A stretch of 5,482 bases of DNA from Frankiales bacterium (lineage in GTDB: Bacteria; Actinomycetota; Actinomycetes; JAFAQI01), in NCBI GenBank assembly GCA_019246495.1, contig JAFAQI010000426.1, positions 1-5,482 on the forward strand, read 5' to 3'. The notes under the pieces were generated by a model. The model ran no database searches and had not been told where the DNA came from. It saw only the letters and a program-made list of their open reading frames with translations. Below, in pieces: positions 1-5,482 of the stretch. The stretch's first letter is position 1, and the number at the start of each line of letters is the position of its first letter. Position numbers and translations under genes: made by a program.

Positions 1-745
1 GCGCGACTCGGCGGACGCGGCAGGCGTCGAGGCATATCTGCTGCGTCGGCAGAAGACGATGGCGTTCGCCGCGGGGATGTATGTGTTCCCGGGCGGTTCG
101 GTCGATCCGCGCGACGAGTCGCTTCCGGCTGATGCCTGGGTCGGCCCGCGCCCCGCGGAGTGGGCGAGGTTGCTCACAGCAGACGAACGTCTCGCCACCG
201 CGCTTGTCTGCGCGGCCGTGCGCGAGACCTTTGAGGAGTCGGGCGTCCTGCTCGCGGCGACCGGGTCGGGCGACGTCGTCGCCGACACGACCGGCGACGA
301 CTGGGAGGCGGACCGGCTGGCGCTGCTGGATCGCTCGCTCTCGCTCGCCGAACTGCTGTCGCGGCGCGACCTCGTACTGCGCGCCGACCTGCTGCGGCCG
401 TGGGCGCACTGGATCACACCGGAAGTGGAGCCGCGGCGGTTCGACACGAGGTTCTTCGTCGCCGCGCTGCCGCTCGGGCAGCGGACGCGCGACGTCGGTG
501 GCGAGGCCGACCGGGTGACGTGGGCGCGACCGGCTGACGTGCTCGCCGCTGCCGATCGCGGCGAGCTCGGCATGCTTCCCCCGACTGCTTTCACGCTGAA
601 CGAGCTGTCGGCGTACGGGAGTGTGGCCGAGGTGCTGTCGGCAGGCGACGCGCGGGACATCCGTCCGGTGCTGCCGAAGATCGTCCTCACCGATGACGAC
701 GAGGCGCGACTGCTGCTGCCGCACGACGAGGGCTATCCGCGATGA
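1..745 (+). CDS. NUDIX hydrolase, NUDT19-like, 5'-truncated by the window edge
   Basis: This is the C-terminal 247 codons of a NUDIX hydrolase, read from base 2 to the TGA at 743-745. NUDIX enzymes cleave nucleoside-diphosphate-linked substrates using divalent metal; NUDT7/NUDT19 relatives act on CoA derivatives, but the substrate here is not determined. The sequence shows MAFAAGMYVFPGG (59-97), then an insertion of roughly 40 residues, then the second half of the Nudix box, RETFEESGV (221-247), matching REUXEEXGU. The block WITPEVEPRRFDTRFF (about 410-457) is typical of the NUDT19-like branch. The first half of the box (GX5E) is not recognisable: the expected Glu eight residues before the Arg is Thr. 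The ATG at 59 is internal, because in-frame homology (EAYLLRRQKT) continues to the window edge. It is the first visible gene of a plus-strand run and ends in an ATGA overlap with a tiny ORF. Family assignment is confident; the exact reaction is not. Confidence 0.9.
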   Translation, partial: RDSADAAGVEAYLLRRQKTMAFAAGMYVFPGGSVDPRDESLPADAWVGPRPAEWARLLTADERLATALVCAAVRETFEESGVLLAATGSGDVVADTTGDDWEADRLALLDRSLSLAELLSRRDLVLRADLLRPWAHWITPEVEPRRFDTRFFVAALPLGQRTRDVGGEADRVTWARPADVLAAADRGELGMLPPTAFTLNELSAYGSVAEVLSAGDARDIRPVLPKIVLTDDDEARLLLPHDEGYPR

Positions 746-765
746 CGATCGACGTTCGCGGATGA
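742..765 (+). other. Seven-codon mini-ORF bridging the NUDIX and MBL genes
   Basis: An ATG at 742-744 overlaps the NUDIX stop as ATGA (742-745). It opens a reading frame of seven sense codons (MTIDVRG) that ends at TGA 763-765, which overlaps the MBL start as a second ATGA (762-765). A purine-rich GAGGG at 728-732 lies 9 bases before the 742 ATG, a fair ribosome-binding site, whereas the MBL ATG at 762 has no convincing one of its own. Ribosomes could therefore pass from NUDIX through the mini-ORF to MBL by termination-reinitiation. This is inference from spacing; chance is quite possible. An alternative is that MBL originally began at 742 and a small indel separated the start from the body. 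Confidence 0.3.
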
Positions 766-1538
766 GCACACTCGAGCAGGCGACGACGCGCGCGCTACGA
801 CTTCTTGCACCCAACCCGGGGCCGATGACACTCGACGGCACCAACACGTGGGTGCTGCGCGAACCCGGCTCGGAGGATGCGGTCGTCGTCGACCCCGGGC
901 CGCTCGACGAGACGCATCTCGCCCGGGTCGCCGATCACGGTCCGGTCCGGCTCATCGTGTTGACCCATGGGCATCCCGACCACTCCGAAGGCGCGGCGCG
1001 CCTGCATGAGCTCACCGGCGCGCCCGTGGTTGCACGCGATCGTGCTTGGTGCATCGGTGCCGATCCATTGACCGAGGGACCGCGTCAGGACGTCGCAGGA
1101 CTCGACTGGCTGACGGTGCTCACGCCCGGCCACAGCAGCGACTCGGTCTGCCTGCTGCTCCAGGCGGACCGCGCGCTGTTGACCGGCGACACGATCCTGG
1201 GCCGCGGCACCACCGTCGTCGCGCATCCGGATGGCCGGCTCGCTGATTACCTCGACTCCCTGCACCGCTTGCGTGACCTCGCTGCCGCCGAGGTCACTGC
1301 ATTGCTGCCCGGACACGGACCGGTCCTGGACGCGCCGCTGGAGGTGCTCGACTACTACCTCGCCCACCGGAAGGAACGGCTGGAGCAGGTGCGCGCCGCG
1401 GTCGCCGACGGCGCGACGGATGCGGGTGCGGTCGTGCGCACGGTCTACGCCGATGTCGACCCGGTCCTGTGGCCTGCTGCCGAGAAGTCGGTGCAGGCGC
1501 AACTCGACTATCTCCGCGGAGCGACGGAGCCGTCGTGA
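762..1538 (+). CDS. MBL-fold metallo-hydrolase, LACTB2-like
   Basis: A 258-residue metallo-beta-lactamase-fold hydrolase with a complete dinuclear-metal site. It has THGHPDH with H69, H71, D73 and H74; H124 in TPGHSSDS; the bridging D143 in LLTGDT; and H185 in LLPGHG. The N-terminal NPGPMTLDGTNTW (residues 18-30) and VVDPGP (42-47) are typical of the LACTB2-like/Rv3677c-like branch, and a C-terminal helical region follows (about 195-258). LACTB2 itself is an endoribonuclease, but the substrate of the bacterial members is not evident from sequence. ATG 762 is chosen because it gives the usual short leader before the NPGPMTLDG block. A longer frame from 621 reads through NUDIX coding sequence and has Cys/Arg-rich, non-native composition. 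The gene lies 16 bases after NUDIX and overlaps the cyclase gene by 4 bases, so it is very likely in the same transcript. In M. tuberculosis the equivalent gene also neighbours crp. Confidence 0.92.
   Translation: MSTLEQATTRALRLLAPNPGPMTLDGTNTWVLREPGSEDAVVVDPGPLDETHLARVADHGPVRLIVLTHGHPDHSEGAARLHELTGAPVVARDRAWCIGADPLTEGPRQDVAGLDWLTVLTPGHSSDSVCLLLQADRALLTGDTILGRGTTVVAHPDGRLADYLDSLHRLRDLAAAEVTALLPGHGPVLDAPLEVLDYYLAHRKERLEQVRAAVADGATDAGAVVRTVYADVDPVLWPAAEKSVQAQLDYLRGATEPS
1526..1529 (+). promoter_or_regulatory. Ribosome-binding site supporting the GTG start of the cyclase gene
   Basis: GGAG lies 5 bases upstream of the GTG at 1535-1537, inside the end of the MBL gene. It supports GTG 1535 over the upstream in-frame ATG at 1469. 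That ATG would add 22 residues encoded by MBL sequence in another frame. The GTG also forms a GTGA stop/start overlap with the MBL TGA (1536-1538). Confidence 0.65.
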
Positions 1539-4500
1539 CGGAGCAGCCCGGACCGTTCGTCTGCCCGGTCTGCGGCACGCCACCAGTGCCGGGAGCGCGG
1601 TTCTGTCACTCGTGCGGTGCGTTGCTCGACAACGTCGGAGCCGCGGACGAGGCGGCCGCCGAACGACGCATCGTGACCGTGCTGTTCGGTGACCTGTCCG
1701 ACTTCACGGCGTGGGCGGAGGACCTCGACCCGGAGCGGGTGAGTGTCGTCACCGACCGCGTTCTCGCCGCGCTGAGCCGAGCGACGACAGAGTTCGGTGG
1801 CCGCGTCGACAAGTTGACCGGCGACGGCATCATGGCCGTGTTCGGTGCACCGACGGCGCACGAGGACGACCCGGAGCGGGCGGTGCGTGCCGCCGCGCGG
1901 ATGCAGGCCGACGTTCGCCGGATGATGTCGGAGGAGTCCGGCGGTGGTCGGCGCATGGGTCTGCGTGTCGGGCTCAACACCGGCGAGGTGCTGGCCGGAG
2001 TCCAGGCCCATCTCACCTACACGGTCGTCGGCGACACCGTGAACACGGCGTCGCGCTTGTCCGACGCGGCCGGCGTCGGCTCGGTCTACGCCGGACGGGA
2101 GACGGCGCTCGCGACGATGGCGATCGCGTCGTGGCGGGCGTTGCCGCCACTGCGACTCAAGGGCAAGCGGGAACCGGTCGCCGGCTACGAGCTCGTCGGG
2201 TTGCGTCCGCCCGGCGCCGTGCGGCTCGGGCTGGGCGACGAGGCGCCATTCATCGGTCGCGACGCGGAGTTCGGCATGCTGCTCGGCAAGCTGCTCGACG
2301 TCGTCGAGGGTGGCCGGCCCGCAGCTGTCGTCGTCAGTGGTGAGGCGGGCGTCGGCAAGACCCGGCTCGCCGTCGAGGTCACCCGCTTCGCTACGGAGCT
2401 TCCCGCCGTACGCGTGCTGTGGGGTCGGTGTACGCCGTTCGGTGAAGGCCGCGAATTGGCGCCGCTTGCGGAGTGGATGCGCACCGCCTTCGGCATCACC
2501 GATGCGGACGATGCCGAGACAGCCGAGGTCAAGGCCCGCCGGACACTCGCCCGGTTGGCGCAGGACGCGCACGACCGACCGCTGTCGCCGTCGGTGGTCG
2601 ACCGACTGCTCGCGCTGCTCGGCTTGGTCGAGTGGGCGCCGGTCGGTCCGCGGGACGCGGCTACGCCCGGCACGATGGGAACGCCGCGTGACCCCTTCGC
2701 CGACGCTGTTGCTGTCGCGATCACCGCGCTGGCCGGCGATGGACCGCTCGTCCTCGTCGTCGATGACGCGCAGTGGGCGTCACCGGCGTTGTCGGCTGCA
2801 CTGGCCCAGCTCGCCGCCGACGCTCCCGGTGCGTTGCTCTTCGTCATCGTCGGCCGCTCCGACGTGATGAGTGACGGAGCCTGGCGGCTGCCCGATCTCG
2901 AGGCGCTGCCCGTCGTGCCGCTCGACGACGCCGCGAGCGAGCGGCTGCTACGCGCTTACCTCGGGGGGGCGGAGCTCGACCCGCCGACGCGAACAGTCCT
3001 GATCGAGCGCGCGCAAGGAAACCCGTTCTTCCTCGCGGAGCTGCTGCACCTGCTGGTCGACCGCGGGTTGTTGCGGAGAATCGGTGACGGGTGGCGGCTG
3101 ACCGGCGAGCTGCCGGAGGAGATGCTCCCCGCCGGCGTGCAGGCAGTGCTCGCCGCGCGCATCGATGACCTCGACCCGGCAGCCAAGACCGTGTTGCGTG
3201 ACGCATCCGTCATCGGCAACCGCTTCACCGTCGACATGCTGCACGCGCTCGACGCATCGTCGACGCTGGAGGACATCGCCGCGTCGCTGCGGGAGTTGAC
3301 CGCGCGCGGCATCGTGCGGCCGGCTGACGACGACGAGTCGATCACCCGCACCTATGTGTTCGCGCACGCGTTGGCGCGCGACGTCGCTTACGCAGGCATC
3401 TCGAAAGCCGAACGCGCACGGCGGCACGCCCGCGTTGCCCTCTGGGCGCGCACCGACCTCGCGTGGGCATCAGGTGAGACCGATGCGCTCATCGCCGTAC
3501 AGGCCGAGCGAGCCATCGCCCTCGCGCGGGAGATGTCACTGCCCGACGGCGACCCGTCATGGGAAGCCCGCAGCGCAGGTTTCGGTGCGCTCGGTCGGCT
3601 CGGCGAATCGGCACTTGCTCGTGACGACAACACCCGCGCCGAACGTCTGCTCAGCCGCGCGATCGCGCTCGCCGACGACCGCATCGACTCGCGCAGCCTC
3701 GCAGATGCGCACATCGGGCATGCGGCGGCGCTGGTCGGACTGCATCGCCTCGACGAGGCGGAGGCGGAAGTCGCCGATCTGCTGGCGTCGACCGACCTAC
3801 GCCGCCGGGCGAGCGCGCTCGTCATCATCGGCGACATCCGCCGTCGCGAAGGTGACATCCACGCAGCGGCGCAGGCGCTCGTGTCGGCGCTGGCTGCGGC
3901 GAGCGACGCGGGCGTCGACCGTGTCGCCGGGGAGGCGCTGCGGCAGCTCGGAATGATCGACTACCGCACCGGCCGGTTGTCTTCAGCCGAGAGCCGGTTT
4001 GCCGACGCCCTCGCGCTGGCCGAACGCGTCGGGGACCGCAAAGGGGCCGGCTGGGCCTTGCAGCACCTTGCGTGGAGTGCGACGACGCGCGGCGACTACA
4101 CCTGTGCCGAGCAGATGCTGCGCCGCGCGGCGGAGGTGTTCGCGTCACTCGACGACGACGGTGGGTTGTCCTGGTGCGCCGGCACCGAGGCATTCGTGCG
4201 ACTGCTCCAGGGTCGTCTGCAGGAGGCGCGGGAGCTCGCCGGGGGACTGCTGCCGATCGGTCGCGCGATGAACGACCGGTGGGGCACGGCGGTCTGCGAG
4301 ACGATCGACGGCTTCGCCGCCGCCGAGCTCGGGCAGATCAGCACCGCGCTGCGACAGACAGTCGCGTCGGCCCAGCAGTTCGCCGAGCTCGGCGACACCT
4401 GGGGTGAGTCACTCGCCCTCGCAGCGCAGGGGGCGGCGCTGCGTGGGGCCGGCAAGCACGACAAGGCGACGAAGACACTGCGTCGCGCGGTCGACATCGC

Positions 4501-5041
4501 CGGCAAGGCGATGCATCCCGTCACCGAGGCGCTCGCGCTCGGCGTCCTCGGCTACACCCGGCTCGATGTCGGCGATGCGGACGGTGCGCGCGAGGCAGCC
4601 GAGCGAGCGCTTGCGTCGCTGACCGCGATGGACCTCGAGCCGCCGGCGCTGGTCGGCCTGCAGGTGCTCCTCGCGCAGGCGTTGCGCGCCAAAGGAAAGC
4701 TCGACGATGCGTTGCCCCTGCTACGCGAGGCAGAGAAGTACGACGAGGCGACACTCGTGTTTCCCCGCCGCCAGGCGTTGGCTCATCTCGCGGGTGCCCT
4801 GGCAGAGAGCGGCGACCATCGAGCTGCACTGTCCATCGCCAACGATGCACTTCACACGCCCGCGGAAGACGTGCGTTCGAGAGTCGTCGCCTTGCGTGTC
4901 CTCGCCGCTTGCCTCAATCAGTGTGGCGACCTGCCCGCCGCTCGCTTCGCATTGCGCCAGGCACTCGCGCTCGCGTCGTCGACCGAGACCACGAGCGAGC
5001 TGGCCGCGACCAAGTCCGCGTTGTCCGCGCTTCCCGGTTGA
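1535..5041 (+). CDS. Zinc ribbon / class IIIb nucleotidyl cyclase / STAND ATPase / TPR protein
   Basis: A predicted soluble 1168-residue adenylate cyclase with a built-in NTPase and helical-repeat sensor. The zinc ribbon has C10-x2-C13 and C24-x2-C27. The cyclase domain (about 44-222) has metal Asps D53 (FGDLSDFT) and D97 (LTGDG), adenine-selecting K93, T163 at the usual Asp position, and transition-state N170 and R174 (GDTVNTASR). Thr163 is the class IIIb signature. The ATPase starts near FIGRD (239-243), with Walker A GEAGVGKT (269-276), Walker B ending D410-D411 (VLVVDDAQW), GNPFFLAEL at 495-503 and FAHALARDVAY near 609-619. From about 685 to the end I count roughly twelve TPR-like helix pairs. 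There is no signal peptide, membrane segment or C-terminal LuxR helix-turn-helix, unlike the M. tuberculosis cyclase-ATPase-LuxR proteins. Catalysis is predicted to be ATP to cAMP, with ATPase and TPR regions regulating it; ligand and partners are unknown. It is likely translationally coupled to MBL through the GTGA overlap, and it converges on crp. Confidence 0.93.
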   Translation: MTEQPGPFVCPVCGTPPVPGARFCHSCGALLDNVGAADEAAAERRIVTVLFGDLSDFTAWAEDLDPERVSVVTDRVLAALSRATTEFGGRVDKLTGDGIMAVFGAPTAHEDDPERAVRAAARMQADVRRMMSEESGGGRRMGLRVGLNTGEVLAGVQAHLTYTVVGDTVNTASRLSDAAGVGSVYAGRETALATMAIASWRALPPLRLKGKREPVAGYELVGLRPPGAVRLGLGDEAPFIGRDAEFGMLLGKLLDVVEGGRPAAVVVSGEAGVGKTRLAVEVTRFATELPAVRVLWGRCTPFGEGRELAPLAEWMRTAFGITDADDAETAEVKARRTLARLAQDAHDRPLSPSVVDRLLALLGLVEWAPVGPRDAATPGTMGTPRDPFADAVAVAITALAGDGPLVLVVDDAQWASPALSAALAQLAADAPGALLFVIVGRSDVMSDGAWRLPDLEALPVVPLDDAASERLLRAYLGGAELDPPTRTVLIERAQGNPFFLAELLHLLVDRGLLRRIGDGWRLTGELPEEMLPAGVQAVLAARIDDLDPAAKTVLRDASVIGNRFTVDMLHALDASSTLEDIAASLRELTARGIVRPADDDESITRTYVFAHALARDVAYAGISKAERARRHARVALWARTDLAWASGETDALIAVQAERAIALAREMSLPDGDPSWEARSAGFGALGRLGESALARDDNTRAERLLSRAIALADDRIDSRSLADAHIGHAAALVGLHRLDEAEAEVADLLASTDLRRRASALVIIGDIRRREGDIHAAAQALVSALAAASDAGVDRVAGEALRQLGMIDYRTGRLSSAESRFADALALAERVGDRKGAGWALQHLAWSATTRGDYTCAEQMLRRAAEVFASLDDDGGLSWCAGTEAFVRLLQGRLQEARELAGGLLPIGRAMNDRWGTAVCETIDGFAAAELGQISTALRQTVASAQQFAELGDTWGESLALAAQGAALRGAGKHDKATKTLRRAVDIAGKAMHPVTEALALGVLGYTRLDVGDADGAREAAERALASLTAMDLEPPALVGLQVLLAQALRAKGKLDDALPLLREAEKYDEATLVFPRRQALAHLAGALAESGDHRAALSIANDALHTPAEDVRSRVVALRVLAACLNQCGDLPAARFALRQALALASSTETTSELAATKSALSALPG
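1738..1753. promoter_or_regulatory. Candidate intragenic Crp-type operator
   Basis: GGTGA-GTGTCG-TCACC is a perfect inverted repeat of 5-base arms with a 6-base spacer. Actinobacterial Crp/GlxR sites follow TGTGA-N6-TCACA, so this matches eight of the ten arm positions, with the two outer mismatches symmetrical. It sits about 200 bases inside the cyclase coding region, in the part encoding the first cyclase segment. Crp/GlxR proteins are known to bind within genes, so feedback by the neighbouring Crp is conceivable, but codons alone could produce the motif. Confidence 0.3.
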
Positions 5042-5055
5042 GCTAGCGGGCGCGG
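5025..5055. terminator. Candidate bidirectional hairpin spanning two convergent stop codons
   Basis: CCGCG (5025-5029) pairs with CGCGG (5051-5055). After a three-base bulge (5030-5032), CCCG (5033-5036) pairs with CGGG (5047-5050). This gives nine G-C pairs around a ten-base loop that contains the cyclase stop (5039-5041) and part of the crp stop (5043-5045). Being an inverted repeat, it would fold in both transcripts. No T-tract follows on either strand, so it is not a classical intrinsic terminator, though actinobacteria often use hairpins without one. High local GC makes chance pairing plausible. Confidence 0.35.
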
Positions 5056-5482
5056 CGAGCCAGTCGTTCGCTGTCGAGCAGCAGGACGCTGCGTCCTTCG
5101 ATGCGCAACCAGCCGCGGTTGGCGAACTCCGACAGCGCCTTGTTCACCGTCTCGCGGCTCGCCCCGACGAGCTGCGCCAGCTCTTCTTGCGTCAGGTCGT
5201 GCCGCACTCGGACGCCGTCGCTCTCGGAGTCGCCGAACTTCTCGGCGAGGTCGAGCAACGCCTTCGCCACCCGACCGGGCACGTCGGAGAACACCAGGTC
5301 GGCCATCGCCTCGTCCGTACGCCGCAGCCGTTGCGCGAGAGCCCGCAGCAGCTGCATGGCAACCGCCGGTTGTTCGAGCAGCAGTGGTCGAAGGTCGTCG
5401 TGGTCGAGCGATGCAAGCGTGCTCTCCGTCACGGCGGTCGCCGTCGCCGTACGCGGTCCGGGGTCGAACAGCGACAGCTCGC
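5043..5482 (-). CDS. crp: Crp/Fnr-family cAMP-receptor transcription factor, N-terminus beyond the window
   Basis: The last 145 residues of a Crp-family regulator, read from base 5480 down to the TAG at 5045-5043. They align without gaps to the C-terminal part of M. tuberculosis Crp (Rv3676, 224 residues) from its E80. The fragment opens in the phosphate-binding cassette ([14 protein letters not shown]), with the Glu and the Arg-Thr pair that hold cAMP. The dimerisation helix follows ([19 protein letters not shown]), then [18 protein letters not shown], and the winged helix-turn-helix [20 protein letters not shown] with recognition helix around 5135-5165. It ends in SERLARRAR, as in mycobacterial Crp. 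The GTG at 5432 is internal, because cassette homology continues upstream to the edge. The residue equivalent to Rv3676 N135, near the adenine of cAMP, is Asp here (5313-5315). The promoter lies outside the window. Its product probably binds TGTGA-N6-TCACA-like sites as a dimer. The gene converges on the cyclase gene with one base between stops. Confidence 0.94.
   Translation of the reverse strand, partial: ELSLFDPGPRTATATAVTESTLASLDHDDLRPLLLEQPAVAMQLLRALAQRLRRTDEAMADLVFSDVPGRVAKALLDLAEKFGDSESDGVRVRHDLTQEELAQLVGASRETVNKALSEFANRGWLRIEGRSVLLLDSERLARRAR

Noticed and set aside
59..61. ATG 59 as the true start of the NUDIX gene
   Set aside because: In-frame family-like sequence (YLLRRQKT) precedes it up to the window edge, so the gene starts outside.
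621..761. N-terminal extension of the MBL gene from ATG 621
   Set aside because: It reads the NUDIX coding region out of frame, giving a Cys/Arg-rich stretch absent from the family; ATG 762 fits the usual length.
1469..1534. ATG 1469 as the start of the cyclase gene
   Set aside because: The 22 added residues overlap MBL coding sequence and lack homology; GTG 1535 has GGAG 5 bases upstream and places the zinc ribbon near the N-terminus.
795..1583. Minus-strand open frame of 262 codons opposite the MBL gene
   Set aside because: It mirrors the MBL coding strand and shows no family motif; the plus strand has the full metal-binding set.
1508..2572. Long minus-strand open frame of 354 codons opposite the cyclase domain
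   Set aside because: It has no recognisable domain, Arg/Gly/Pro-rich composition and no start context, while the opposite strand encodes a clear cyclase with catalytic motifs. It is a typical GC-rich shadow frame.
4404..4412. GTGAGTCAC palindrome as a second Crp site
   Set aside because: The half-sites are separated by one base rather than six, so they cannot fit a Crp dimer.
5430..5432. GTG as the start of a 129-residue Crp-like protein
   Set aside because: The cAMP-binding cassette continues upstream in frame to the window edge, so this is an internal Val codon.

Overview
The window comes from a GC-rich genome with dense, overlapping, GTG/ATG-started genes. The partial Crp gene at the right edge closely resembles mycobacterial and corynebacterial Crp/GlxR, so the source is most likely an actinomycete (Actinomycetota). 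I cannot place it to genus. No rRNA, tRNA, CRISPR array, insertion sequence or long repeat was seen, and no stretch over 300 bases lacks a gene.

Layout: three plus-strand genes form a tight operon-like run. (1) The 3' part of a NUDIX hydrolase of the NUDT19-like type occupies 1-745, with its start outside the window. (2) An MBL-fold hydrolase of the LACTB2-like type follows at 762-1538. (3) A 1168-residue multidomain protein lies at 1535-5041, with the order zinc ribbon, class III nucleotidyl cyclase, STAND/AAA-type ATPase, and about twelve TPR-like helical repeats. On the minus strand, converging on it, is the C-terminal 145 residues of a Crp-family cAMP-receptor regulator (5043-5482). The stop codons of the cyclase and crp genes are one base apart, and a GC-rich inverted repeat spans both.

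How the genes may work together: a NUDIX/MBL/Crp neighbourhood is familiar in actinomycetes; in Mycobacterium tuberculosis the MBL gene Rv3677c lies beside crp Rv3676. Here a large soluble cyclase sits between MBL and crp. All canonical class III catalytic positions are present in the cyclase, and the visible phosphate-contacting part of the cAMP cassette is present in the Crp. The pair therefore looks like a cAMP producer next to its receptor. The substrate-specifying Asp of the cyclase is replaced by Thr, the class IIIb signature linked to bicarbonate stimulation, and the cyclase-ATPase-TPR order recalls mammalian soluble adenylyl cyclase. The individual families are known. The most interesting features are the arrangement, a perfect GGTGA-N6-TCACC palindrome inside the cyclase gene, and a seven-codon mini-ORF linking the first two genes by two ATGA overlaps.
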